This document shows positions 17,654-25,502 of a stretch of DNA of 64,000 nt, piece by piece. The stretch lies in contig RIAZ01000021.1 of the NCBI GenBank assembly GCA_003762615.1, positions 1 to 64,000 of the forward strand, given 5' to 3'. Both the position numbers and the translations under genes were made by a program. The first letter of the stretch is position 1; each line of letters opens with the position of its first letter. The notes below the pieces were generated by a model that was given only the letters and a program-made list of their open reading frames with translations, had not been told where the DNA came from and made no database searches. The DNA is from Muribaculaceae bacterium Isolate-037 (Harlan) (GTDB taxonomy: Bacteria > Bacteroidota > Bacteroidia > Bacteroidales > Muribaculaceae).

Positions 17654-18946
17654 TTATTCTGCTATCAATAGGAAATAATTCTTCTTACCACGCTGGGCGA
17701 GAAGATATTTTCCGTTGAGCAATTCGTCGGCATTGATGACAGCGTTGGGGTCGGTCACTTTCTTCTTGTTGATGCTTACACCACCCTGCTGCACCATCTT
17801 CCTTGCCTCACCTTTTGAAGCGAATACACCTGTCTTTGTGGCAAGAAGATCAAGCACCGGCACACCTGCCTCAAGGTCAGCCTTCGGCAATGAGAATGTG
17901 GGTACACCCTCAAACACCTCAAGGAGCGTCTTCTCATCTATATTGTGAAGAATCTCGTCAGCCTTATTGCTGAAAAGAATCTGGCTTGCCTCTACAGCCG
18001 CATTATAGTCATCCTCACTGTGAACCATAACTGTCACCTCCTTTGCCAGACGCTTCTGCATCGGACGCTGACCAGGATCCTGCTGATGCTCAGCCACGAG
18101 AGCCTCAATCTCCTCCTTGGTGAGAGCCGTGAAGATCTTTAGATATTTCTCTGCATCGGCATCACTGACGTTCACCCAGAACTGATAGAACTTATACGGG
18201 GAAGTGTAGCGGGGATCAAGCCATACGTTGCCACTCTCCGTCTTACCGAACTTGCCGCCATCTGCCTTAGTGATCAGCGGACATGTAAGGGCATACGCCT
18301 CGCCGCCGAGTTTACGGCGTATAAGCTCTGTGCCGGTAGTGATGTTGCCCCACTGATCCGAGCCGCCGAGCTGCAATTTGCAATCCTTGTCCTTATATAG
18401 AGTAAGGAAATCGAATCCCTGGAGAAGCTGATAGGTAAATTCCGTGAAACTAAGACCGTCGCGTGCCTCACCGTTAAGGCGTTTCTGCACACTCTCCTTA
18501 GCCATCATATAGTTGACGGTGATATGCTTTCCGATCTCGCGTGCGAAATCAAGGAAAGTGACGTCTTTCGTCCAGTCATAGTTGTTCACCATCTCTGCCT
18601 TGTTGGGCGCATCGCTCTCAAAGTCAAGGAATTTTGAAAGCTGACGTTTGATAGCCTCCTGATTGTGGCGCAATGTAGCCTCATCAAGCAGGTTGCGCTC
18701 CGCACTCTTGCCGGAAGGGTCGCCGATCATGCCAGTGGCACCCCCGACGAGAGCCAACGGCTTATGACCACAACGCTGGAAATGACGCAACATCATCACG
18801 CCACACAGATGACCGATATGAAGGCTATCGGCAGTCGGGTCAATACCGAGATAAGCCGTTGTCATACCCTTCTTAAGCAATTCGTCTGTACCGGGCATCA
18901 TCGTGTGGACCATGCCTCGCCAGGTAAGTTCCTCTATAAAATCCAT
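17654..18946 (-). CDS. tyrS: Tyrosyl-tRNA synthetase
   Basis: A 430-residue class I aminoacyl-tRNA synthetase charging tRNA-Tyr with tyrosine in the cytosol. The HIGH motif is exact at residues 43-46 (SLHIGHLCG). The tyrosine-binding and tRNA-binding middle contains [12 protein letters not shown]. The KMSKS-loop counterpart is KFGKTESGN near residue 230. The C-terminal S4-like RNA-binding domain (about 355-425) has [12 protein letters not shown]. Length is normal for the family. It starts 15 nt after the stop of the upstream M28 lipoprotein gene, so the two are probably co-transcribed. Confidence 0.96.
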   Translation of the reverse strand: MDFIEELTWRGMVHTMMPGTDELLKKGMTTAYLGIDPTADSLHIGHLCGVMMLRHFQRCGHKPLALVGGATGMIGDPSGKSAERNLLDEATLRHNQEAIKRQLSKFLDFESDAPNKAEMVNNYDWTKDVTFLDFAREIGKHITVNYMMAKESVQKRLNGEARDGLSFTEFTYQLLQGFDFLTLYKDKDCKLQLGGSDQWGNITTGTELIRRKLGGEAYALTCPLITKADGGKFGKTESGNVWLDPRYTSPYKFYQFWVNVSDADAEKYLKIFTALTKEEIEALVAEHQQDPGQRPMQKRLAKEVTVMVHSEDDYNAAVEASQILFSNKADEILHNIDEKTLLEVFEGVPTFSLPKADLEAGVPVLDLLATKTGVFASKGEARKMVQQGGVSINKKKVTDPNAVINADELLNGKYLLAQRGKKNYFLLIAE

Positions 18947-18961
18947 TTATCTTTATTATAT

Positions 18962-19924
18962 TTAGTAATTTGTAATCAGATATTGCATCACAGTCTCACC
19001 GACTGCCTTTAGTGTGGCGCGGTCGATATTCTCCATGTTGTCGGAGACGGTGTGCCAATGCGGATTAAAACCGCTCTCCTGCTCCGGATGATACTCTATT
19101 ATATCCACAGCGGGCACTCCCTTCTCTATAAGCTGCACATGGTCGTCAGTGACTGCCCCTCCCAGTTTATTAAGAAACAGATCGCCATATCCTCTTGATG
19201 CGGCAATACCCCACAATGACTGTGCGAGACGCGGGGCAGCCTGTTCGGAGAAATATTCGCGGCAGAACACGGCACCTTTCCCACCTACCATATCAAGCAG
19301 TATAGCCTCATCGGGCAGATAGCCTTCGACGGGGGGATGCTCCATGAAATATCGTGCGCCTAATGCCCATGAATCCTCACTCCCCTCCGTGCCCCAGTCT
19401 TCGGCATCCACGAAAAGGATATCGACACCCTTCCCCGGAGCTTTCTCCGACAACTGACGCGCGATCTCAAGAAGCACGCCGACACCGCTGGCACCATCGT
19501 TTGCGCCATCCACCGGTTTTTTACGGTTGTCGGGGTTCGGATCCTGATCCGCCCACGGACGGCAGTCCCAGTGGGCAAGGAGCAACAGGCGGTCGGGCGA
19601 TTCAGTGTTGAACCGCCCCAATATATTGACAGCCTTAAGCACGGTCCCGTCGAAAGCCGTAAGATCGGAACGCTGCTCCGTCACGTCGGCACCACGACGC
19701 CGAAGTTCTGATGCAAGCCATTCTCCACAACGGCGGTGAGCCTCGGTGTTTGGAACACGCGGACCGAACGCCACCTGACGCTCAACGTAAGAATATGCGC
19801 TGTCGGCATCAAAATTCACCACGACTTCAGGGGCAACGTCGTCTGACGCCGCCACCTCCGTCTTTTTCCCGGCACACGCCGTTAGAGCGAGCACCGAAGT
19901 AAGTATTAACGCAGTCTTTTGCAT
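18962..19924 (-). CDS. M28-family lipoprotein, glutaminyl-peptide cyclotransferase-like
   Basis: A 320-residue lipoprotein. The signal MQKTALILTSVLALTAC has a good lipobox (LTAC). The mature protein has the M28 zinc-peptidase fold: LLLAHWDCRPWAD, the zinc-ligand segment DGANDGASGVGVLLE, AEDWGTEGSED, and NPHWHTVSDNMENID supplying the His ligand near the C-terminus. This arrangement fits the mammalian-like glutaminyl cyclases known from Porphyromonas, Prevotella and Tannerella, which convert N-terminal Gln of exported proteins to pyroglutamate. A plain aminopeptidase is the alternative, though the WD and EDWG motifs favour cyclase. It precedes tyrS by 15 nt. A -7-like box (TAATTTTG on the minus strand, 19936-19929) lies only 4 nt before the ATG. 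Confidence 0.8.
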   Translation of the reverse strand: MQKTALILTSVLALTACAGKKTEVAASDDVAPEVVVNFDADSAYSYVERQVAFGPRVPNTEAHRRCGEWLASELRRRGADVTEQRSDLTAFDGTVLKAVNILGRFNTESPDRLLLLAHWDCRPWADQDPNPDNRKKPVDGANDGASGVGVLLEIARQLSEKAPGKGVDILFVDAEDWGTEGSEDSWALGARYFMEHPPVEGYLPDEAILLDMVGGKGAVFCREYFSEQAAPRLAQSLWGIAASRGYGDLFLNKLGGAVTDDHVQLIEKGVPAVDIIEYHPEQESGFNPHWHTVSDNMENIDRATLKAVGETVMQYLITNY

Positions 19925-19996
19925 ACTGCAAAATTACTGCTTTTTACTTAATAATTAAGCGGTCGGATTAATTTTATTGAAAATTTTGACTCCGTA

Positions 19997-20785
19997 TCAC
20001 AATTCATGCCTTTTTTTTGAAGACCCTTGAGTTTCATTATCGATCGGATTGCTCCTCTCAAACTTAAGTGCAAGCCTATAAAATTCACCCATCGACTCAT
20101 TGAGGGAGGCAATCAGTCCGGCAGTGCCATATCGGAATGAACCCTTACCGAAATATTCCGAGAAGAACGTCCCGAACGGTCTGAGCAGCACCTGCATACC
20201 GGTCACTTTCTCATCATCCGGCTGAAGCATCGGAATCGGAGCCATCACCCTGTCAAACACGCTGTCGACAGAATTGCCAACATGAATCAGCGCAAGATTT
20301 TGCTTATTTGACGGCACCTTAAATATCTCACCATCAATCTGCAGGTCTTCATTGGGATCTTCCGTCCACAAGACGCAGTCGCGGGCAAAAAGCCGCATGA
20401 CATAACCGGGGTATAAATCCTCACGGAATCTGTTGAATACAAAAGTCTTACGCGGAACATACACCCCGCTCACATTGCCGGGATTGCTTATGAACTTATG
20501 AATCCATATACGCAACTCCGAGGGGACGAGTTCATCAGGATGCAACAGAAGGATCCATTCCTGACGGGCATGACCAATGGCATATTTCTTGGCATTGATG
20601 AAATCGTTTCTCTCCTTACGTTTGAAAGGCAAGACGCGAACTCCATTTTTGCGCGCAATTTCTACAGTATTGTCTGTCGATTCCATATCACAGACAATAA
20701 TCTCATCAAAACACTTTACAGAGTCAAGCGTTTTCTGCAAATTCTTGGATGAGTTGTAAGTACTGATTACTACTGAAACTCCCAT
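19997..20785 (-). CDS. Family 2 glycosyltransferase
   Basis: A 262-residue cytosolic or membrane-peripheral glycosyltransferase of the GT-A fold. The N-terminal VSVVISTYNSSKNLQKTLDS and the metal/nucleotide site CDMESTDNTVEIARKNG are typical of GT2. The second acidic motif reads LLLHPDELVP, a WaaE/KdtX-like variant of the usual DADE. Such enzymes add sugars to lipooligosaccharide or other surface glycans; the specific sugar cannot be told. No other glycan biosynthesis gene adjoins it. Repeat copy 2 lies 64 nt upstream of its start, between it and a candidate minus-strand promoter. Confidence 0.85.
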   Translation of the reverse strand: MGVSVVISTYNSSKNLQKTLDSVKCFDEIIVCDMESTDNTVEIARKNGVRVLPFKRKERNDFINAKKYAIGHARQEWILLLHPDELVPSELRIWIHKFISNPGNVSGVYVPRKTFVFNRFREDLYPGYVMRLFARDCVLWTEDPNEDLQIDGEIFKVPSNKQNLALIHVGNSVDSVFDRVMAPIPMLQPDDEKVTGMQVLLRPFGTFFSEYFGKGSFRYGTAGLIASLNESMGEFYRLALKFERSNPIDNETQGSSKKRHEL

Positions 20786-20849
20786 AATTCTTAATGTTTT
20801 ACAAAAGAAGGGCTATTATGCATCACCCCCATGATGTTTGGTTAATTAA

Positions 20850-20981
20850 TTTAAGGTTTAATGTTTATGGTTTATGATCATTAAATTTTGTATAATGAAA
20901 AGATTCGTGGATTTTCGTAAATCTTAAACCTTAAACTATAAACTTTAAACCACTGAAGTGCAGCTTGCAAAACTTCAGTTA
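20850..20981 (-). repeat. 132-bp dispersed repeat, copy 2 (inverted relative to copy 1)
   Basis: The reverse complement of this stretch matches 226-357 at about 126 of 132 positions. The 9-bp sequence GTTAATTAA occurs in direct orientation at both edges (20841-20849 and 20978-20986), which looks like a target-site duplication, though the right copy overlaps the element by 4 bp. On the minus strand the element stands in the same orientation before the glycosyltransferase gene as copy 1 does before the fimbrial operon. Confidence 0.8.
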
Positions 20982-21041
20982 ATTAAGTGTAAAAAAGAAG
21001 ATATTTAAGTACGATATTATGCTTCGGGAAAATATTTCTTA

Positions 21042-21070
21042 TTTGTTTTACAAAATTAACATTAATTTTA
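21042..21070 (+). promoter_or_regulatory. Candidate promoter of the SprT-like gene
   Basis: TTTG at 21042-21045 and TAATTTTA at 21063-21070 (17-nt spacer, last base off consensus) would start transcription near 21077. This supports the ATG at 21124 over one at 21019. Confidence 0.35.
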
Positions 21071-21082
21071 TAGAATTACAAG
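21051..21082 (-). promoter_or_regulatory. Candidate promoter reading into repeat copy 2 and the glycosyltransferase
   Basis: On the minus strand TAATTTTG (21058-21051) is preceded, after a 20-nt spacer, by CTTG (21082-21079), one base off TTTG. The transcript would begin near 21044 and pass through repeat copy 2 before the gene at 20785. The region is A/T-rich, so chance matches are possible. Confidence 0.4.
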
Positions 21083-21123
21083 TAGAAAACAGTAATTTTA
21101 TCAAAAATTCCGTGTATACAGAA

Positions 21124-21828
21124 ATGATACCTGACATACCATTCATACGCAGCACATTCCTACGTTTCAACGACGAGATATTTAATGGCGATCTACCCAC
21201 TCCCATCTTCACCCTAACCAAAGCACGCACCTTCTCCGGAAAGATGTGCTACAGGATAAAGAGAGTGGGAATCATCAGGAAAGCCTTCGACTTTGAGATG
21301 AGGATAAGCACCGTATTCGATTTCTCTCAGGAGGAATGGGAGGATGTGGTGATCCACGAGATGATACATCTCCATATCGCCCATAAGGGGATTACCGACA
21401 CATCCTCTCATGGCGATGCGTTCCGCAGAATCATGGCGGAGATCAACCGTCACCACCACAGGCATATCTCTATCTCCGGGGATGCCTCGGATTGCGAAAG
21501 GAAGAATGTCGACAACCGGATACGTGCCCATTATATCTGTATCGCAAAATTTAGCGACGGACGCATTGGAGTTGCGCCCGTCGCCAAATCTCGTATATTC
21601 TCCCTCTGGGAGGGATTCCATAATTTTGAAAATGTCGTGTCGGTAAAATGGATAGGGAGCATCGACCCTTGGTTCAACAGATTTCCGAGAGTGCAGAAAC
21701 TGAAACTCTATCTCACCGACAGGGAGACTCTTCTCCCTCATCTGAAGGGGGGTGTCGAATTGCAGCGTACCGCCGACAGGATTGTGCCCGTCAACCGACG
21801 CAACTACCCGGACGAACTTCTCCCGTAG
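21124..21828 (+). CDS. SprT-like zinc metalloprotein
   Basis: A 234-residue protein when started at [17 protein letters not shown]. The frame is open to 21019, but that A/T-rich extension looks non-coding and contains a candidate promoter. The zinc site is [12 protein letters not shown] (HExxH, residues 78-82) followed by a helix with [16 protein letters not shown], as in SprT/Spartan-type proteases. The family fold also shows in the front segment [13 protein letters not shown]. Eukaryotic Spartan degrades DNA-protein crosslinks; the bacterial role is poorly known. The last 38 nt overlap the 3' end of metG on the opposite strand. Confidence 0.82.
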   Translation: MIPDIPFIRSTFLRFNDEIFNGDLPTPIFTLTKARTFSGKMCYRIKRVGIIRKAFDFEMRISTVFDFSQEEWEDVVIHEMIHLHIAHKGITDTSSHGDAFRRIMAEINRHHHRHISISGDASDCERKNVDNRIRAHYICIAKFSDGRIGVAPVAKSRIFSLWEGFHNFENVVSVKWIGSIDPWFNRFPRVQKLKLYLTDRETLLPHLKGGVELQRTADRIVPVNRRNYPDELLP

Positions 21829-23830
21829 GACCGATCACCACGAGCGAACCGTCTGGATTCTCTGCGCTGAGTATCATTCCCTGCGAAACCACGCCCTTCA
21901 GCTTGCGCGGTGCGAAGTTGGCGATGAAGCATACTTCCTTACCCACAAGATCCTCCGGATTGTAGTATTTGGCGATACCGCTGACGATGGTGCGTCCGCC
22001 CATGCCGTCATCAATCTTGAATTTAAGCAATTTATCTGCCTTGGGCACTTTCTCACATTCAAGCACCTTGCCCACACGGATATCCATCTTCTCGAATGTG
22101 GGGAAATCCACCTCAGCCTTCACCTCAGCAGGCTTCCACTGGTCGAGAAGGTTCTTCTCCTTTGCCTCCTGGAGCTTGCGCACCTGTGCCTCGACAACGG
22201 AATCCTCCACCTTCTCAAACAGCAGTTCGGGTTTGCCGATCTCCATGCCGTCTGACACGAGGTCGAAACGCCCTGCCATATCCCAATTGAGAGATGATAG
22301 ACGAAGCTGCGATGCAAGTTTCGCCGACATGAAGGGGGTGAACGGCTCGAACACCACTGCCAGGTTGGCGCAAATCTGAAGCGCGACATTCAATATGGTG
22401 GCAGTGCGCTCCGGATCAGTCTTTATCAGTTTCCACGGCTCGGAATCAGCAAGATATTTATTGCCGATACGTGCGATATTCATCGCATCCTTCAAGCCCT
22501 CGCGGAATTTGAAATGGTCAAGGTTGTCGGAAAGGGCAGCCACAGATGCCTGCACCTCCTCCACGACTGCCTTGTCGGCATCGGTGTATTCCCCGGCTAC
22601 GGGCACCACACCGCCATAGTATTTATGCACGAGCACCATAGCGCGGTTGACGAAATTGCCGAGAATTGCCACAAGCTCATTATTATTGCGAGCCTGGAAA
22701 TCTTTCCAAGTGAAATTGTTATCTTTTGCCTCGGGAGCGTTGGCAGTGAGCACGTAGCGAAGCACGTCCTGCTTGCCGGGAAGCTCGCGGAGATATTCAT
22801 GGAGCCATACAGCCCAGTTGCGCGATGTGGAGATCTTGTCGTCTTCCAGATTCAGGAACTCATTCGCCGGCACATTATCAGGCAGGTTATAGCCGCCGTG
22901 TGCCATAAGCATAGCGGGGAAGACGATGCAGTGGAACACTATATTATCCTTGCCGATGAAGTGGAGCATGCGTGTCTCCGGATCTTTCCACCATTTCTCC
23001 CATCCCTCGGGATCGGCGTCGATGGTGTTGGAGATATAGCCGATCGGTGCGTCAAACCATACGTAAAGCACCTTCCCTTCGGCACCCTCCACAGGCACGG
23101 GGATACCCCATTTAAGGTCGCGGCTCACGGCACGCGGCTGAAGCCCCATGTCGAGCCATGACTTGCACTGCCCATAGACATTAGGACGCCATTCCTTATG
23201 GTCTTCGAGAATCCATTTTCTTAACGTAGGCTCCCATTTGTCGAGAGGGAGATACCAATGGGAAGTCTCACGCAGCACGGGGACACTTCCTGATAGAGTG
23301 GATTTCGGATTGATCAGATCAGTGGCATTGAGGGATGTGCCGCAAGCCTCGCACTGGTCGCCATACGCGCCATCCTTGCCGCAGTGGGGACATGTGCCGG
23401 TGACGTAGCGGTCGGCAAGGAACTCACCCGCCTCTTCATCATAAAGCTGCATTGACGTTTTCTCCACAAACTCACCCTTATCATATAAAGTGCGGAAGAA
23501 ATCGGAAGCCGTCTTACGGTGGGTTTCCGACGTAGTTCTGCCATAGACATCAAATGAGATGCCAAGTTCGGCAAACGAATCCTTGATGATATTATGGTAT
23601 CGGTCAACGATATCCTGAGGGGTAACGCCCTCCTTCTTAGCCTTTATCGTGATAGGCACACCATGCTCATCACTGCCACCGACAAACATCACCTCCTCAC
23701 CCTTCAGACGAAGATAGCGGGCATAGATATCTGCCGGCACATACACACCGGCAAGATGCCCGATATGTACCGGACCATTCGCATAGGGAAGCGCCGATGT
23801 AATCAGCGTGCGTTTAAATTTCTTATCCAT
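21791..23830 (-). CDS. metG: Methionyl-tRNA synthetase with C-terminal tRNA-binding domain
   Basis: A 679-residue class I synthetase charging initiator and elongator tRNA-Met. The start is placed at [20 protein letters not shown] (23830); the frame reads upstream for 12 codons across the promoter. HIGH is exact at 22-25. A zinc knuckle [18 protein letters not shown] follows, and the KMSKS counterpart is [10 protein letters not shown]. The C-terminal 110 residues (from about 570, [20 protein letters not shown]) form the OB-fold tRNA-binding dimerisation domain found in long MetRS forms. Its 3' end overlaps the SprT-like gene tail to tail. Confidence 0.97.
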   Translation of the reverse strand: MDKKFKRTLITSALPYANGPVHIGHLAGVYVPADIYARYLRLKGEEVMFVGGSDEHGVPITIKAKKEGVTPQDIVDRYHNIIKDSFAELGISFDVYGRTTSETHRKTASDFFRTLYDKGEFVEKTSMQLYDEEAGEFLADRYVTGTCPHCGKDGAYGDQCEACGTSLNATDLINPKSTLSGSVPVLRETSHWYLPLDKWEPTLRKWILEDHKEWRPNVYGQCKSWLDMGLQPRAVSRDLKWGIPVPVEGAEGKVLYVWFDAPIGYISNTIDADPEGWEKWWKDPETRMLHFIGKDNIVFHCIVFPAMLMAHGGYNLPDNVPANEFLNLEDDKISTSRNWAVWLHEYLRELPGKQDVLRYVLTANAPEAKDNNFTWKDFQARNNNELVAILGNFVNRAMVLVHKYYGGVVPVAGEYTDADKAVVEEVQASVAALSDNLDHFKFREGLKDAMNIARIGNKYLADSEPWKLIKTDPERTATILNVALQICANLAVVFEPFTPFMSAKLASQLRLSSLNWDMAGRFDLVSDGMEIGKPELLFEKVEDSVVEAQVRKLQEAKEKNLLDQWKPAEVKAEVDFPTFEKMDIRVGKVLECEKVPKADKLLKFKIDDGMGGRTIVSGIAKYYNPEDLVGKEVCFIANFAPRKLKGVVSQGMILSAENPDGSLVVIGPTGEVRPGSCVG

Positions 23831-23863
23831 TGTCAATATTATAAGATTCTCTTGTAAATTCCA

Positions 23864-23895
23864 CAAAATTACACAATCTCCCCAACATTCGCAAA
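23864..23895 (-). promoter_or_regulatory. metG promoter
   Basis: On the minus strand TTTG (23895-23892), 20 nt, then TAATTTTG (23871-23864) match the Bacteroidetes consensus exactly. The start point would be near 23857, about 27 nt before the metG ATG, which supports the shorter start. Confidence 0.75.
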
Positions 23896-23929
23896 ATCAA
23901 AACCATCTTTCTCTGCTTCCGCCCTCCGC

Positions 23930-24040
23930 TCCTTTCCGATCCGCTCCTCGCTTCCGCTCCCTCTTCCGCTTCTGGCTCCTCCTTCGAATCTCCCTGCCAC
24001 TCTCGCGCCTGCTCCTCCTTCGAATCTCCCTGCCGCTCCT
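23930..24040. repeat. C/T-rich region with a 36-bp tandem repeat
   Basis: The 24-nt sequence beginning GCTCCTCCTTCGAATCTCCC at 23975 recurs exactly at 24011, 36 nt later, inside a pyrimidine-rich tract that starts near 23930. It adjoins the REP-like palindromes and seems to be part of that repeat cluster, not a gene. Confidence 0.65.
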
Positions 24041-24080
24041 TTCGCGCTTCGCGCTCACACCGGGAACAAAACGGCTGCGC
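24041..24080 (-). repeat. REP-like repeat A
   Basis: Forty nucleotides that are the reverse complement of repeat B (24136-24175) with one mismatch at 24066. The GC-rich end contains GCGCTTCGCGC, itself able to fold as a small hairpin. A and B together make an inverted pair (BIME-like) with a 55-nt spacer. Confidence 0.85.
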
Positions 24081-24135
24081 TATGCCCTCCAAACGGCAAG
24101 AAATTGGAAAAGAGCGAGCGAAAGAAGGGAAGAAG

Positions 24136-24175
24136 GCGCAGCCGTTTTGATCCCGGTGTGAGCGCGAAGCGCGAA
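24136..24175 (+). repeat. REP-like repeat B
   Basis: Starts GCGCAGCCGTTTTGATCCCG and ends GCGCGAAGCGCGAA; inverted partner of repeat A and a direct repeat of repeat C. It lies just downstream of the RAYT gene, followed by three AATCG units (24181-24195). The core GCGCGAAGCGC is self-complementary, as expected of REP palindromes recognised by TnpA-REP enzymes. Confidence 0.85.
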
Positions 24176-24211
24176 GCGCGAATCGAATCGAATCGAAAAA
24201 TGAGCCGGATG

Positions 24212-24232
24212 GCAAAGCTATCATAGCTTTGC
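24212..24232. other. Perfect palindrome at the RAYT stop codon
   Basis: GCAAAGCTAT (24212-24221) and ATAGCTTTGC (24223-24232) pair perfectly around a single C. The palindrome covers the stop codon of the transposase gene and may form a hairpin in its mRNA or mark an element boundary. Confidence 0.6.
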
Positions 24233-25279
24233 TATCGCTTCAGCAAGGGCATTGAGACGGTAACAGATGGCTCTTGTCAGCCCTTCTCCCAGGGGCTTTT
24301 GTGGAGCGATGATGAGCAACCGCCCTTCTGCACAAAGATTGAAATCATGCTCTGCCGGCTTGAACCGCTCTCCCATGGGCTCCGAGCTGACCAGTATGAT
24401 CCGCCCACCAAGAGATTCTGCCGTACACCGAATCTCCTTCTCTCTCTTTGATATAAATGGCGATACTAATACTCCACCTTCTATAACTGAGCCAAGCCAA
24501 TCCTCCTGTTTCCTTGCAAATTCTTCATCAGTGTCCTTACGGTGCACTATGACTGCCGATTTAAACGGATTCCTCAGATGAAACAGATTTCCGTAGGCAT
24601 TATACCGCTCCCCTTCTATCTCAAAATCTCTTACTTTCCTGAAAAAACCGGGACAAGCCTTTCTTACTGCCAGACGATATGGATTATCTTTTATGTATTT
24701 ATAAACGGTATCCAGCGAACGCCTCGGATGGATGATCCTATCTGTATAATTCTTCTGAAAGACATCGCCATTACCCAACCTCCTCTCCAATTCTTTTTTT
24801 ATTTCTCCCTTCAATGCCGCGACATAGTAGCCCAACGCTTTTTCCGATCTTTCCAATACCTGCAAGAGAATGTGGACGTGATCCGGCATTACCATATATT
24901 GATGTAGTCTCAATATCGGGTAACGTTTCGGCAGATTATATATGAATCTTGAAATTACTGTGCCTATGACAGTCTTTTCAATCTTGACGCAACCTTCCAT
25001 ACCTGACTGGATATATGGACTTCCGGTAAGATGACCGAAAACCTGGGCATCCTCCCTCTTCTTCAGTATGAGATGATAGATACAGGGCGCATGATAATCA
25101 TGTCCTTTCTTCCGGCGTGTATATCGATCCAATGACTCATCTCTCTTGACACATGCCTCTCCGTCTTGATTCCGGTGAGCAGCCTGATTTTCACAAGCCT
25201 CTCCGTCTTGATTCCAGTTATCAGCACAGTTATCACAAGCCTCTCTGTCTTTATTTTGATCTTTGGCAGTTTCTTTCAT
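24221..25279 (-). CDS. REP-associated tyrosine transposase (RAYT) with extra C-terminal Rossmann-like domain
   Basis: A 352-residue protein. The ATG at 25279 is chosen because upstream codons translate repeat C. Residues 12-50 contain 14-residue repeats with NQDGEAC. The Y1/HUH transposase domain spans about 55-215, with the HUH motif MPDHVHILL (His134, His136) and the probable catalytic Tyr195 in YKYIKDNP. From about 225 to 352 an added alpha/beta region has SAVIVHRKDTDEEF, EGGVLVSPFIS, GGRIILVSSEPMGERFKP and CAEGRLLIIAP, reminiscent of DprA/LOG-type Rossmann folds and absent from standard TnpA-REP. RAYTs process REP palindromes as single-stranded DNA; the flanking repeats A-C are its likely substrates. 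The job of the extra domain is unknown. Confidence 0.85.
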   Translation of the reverse strand: MKETAKDQNKDREACDNCADNWNQDGEACENQAAHRNQDGEACVKRDESLDRYTRRKKGHDYHAPCIYHLILKKREDAQVFGHLTGSPYIQSGMEGCVKIEKTVIGTVISRFIYNLPKRYPILRLHQYMVMPDHVHILLQVLERSEKALGYYVAALKGEIKKELERRLGNGDVFQKNYTDRIIHPRRSLDTVYKYIKDNPYRLAVRKACPGFFRKVRDFEIEGERYNAYGNLFHLRNPFKSAVIVHRKDTDEEFARKQEDWLGSVIEGGVLVSPFISKREKEIRCTAESLGGRIILVSSEPMGERFKPAEHDFNLCAEGRLLIIAPQKPLGEGLTRAICYRLNALAEAIAKL

Positions 25280-25280
25280 G

Positions 25281-25320
25281 GCGTAGCAGTTTTGATCCGG
25301 GTGTGAGCGCGAAGCGCGAA
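25281..25320 (+). repeat. REP-like repeat C
   Basis: Matches repeat B at 37 of 40 positions in direct orientation and lies immediately upstream of the RAYT start. With B it brackets the transposase gene. A short remnant (GCAAATGG...) follows it. Confidence 0.82.
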
Positions 25321-25469
25321 GCAAATGGAAGCGCAATCTTGCTTCTTTCGAAGCAAGCCTCTTTAATCTTAACGGGGTCATTTTCGCTTTATTTCGCTAA
25401 TTTTCATCAATTTTCCTCAGACAGAATCCCTTTTTCATCCTGAAAGATTAAAATCTCAGTATTTTTATC

Positions 25470-25477
25470 TAATTTTG
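25470..25477 (+). promoter_or_regulatory. Probable -7 box of the GH20 gene promoter
   Basis: TAATTTTG matches TAnnTTTG, about 26 nt before the GH20 ATG. No TTTG is present at the -33 position, so the call is tentative. Confidence 0.4.
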
Positions 25478-25502
25478 CTTATTATATCTTATCCGGATTA
25501 TT

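Larger units (their letters stand above)
20786..21123. other. Divergent intergenic region with the 132-bp repeat copy 2
   Basis: This 338-nt gap separates the divergent glycosyltransferase and SprT-like genes. It contains repeat copy 2 (20850-20981) and an A/T-rich stretch with overlapping candidate promoters for both strands (21042-21082). Nothing here appears coding, although the SprT-like frame stays open upstream to 21019. Confidence 0.6.

Noticed and set aside
23823..24224. 133-codon frame over the REP-like repeats
   Set aside because: It translates the repeats themselves (Arg/Ser/Glu-rich low complexity) and overlaps the metG promoter; not a gene.
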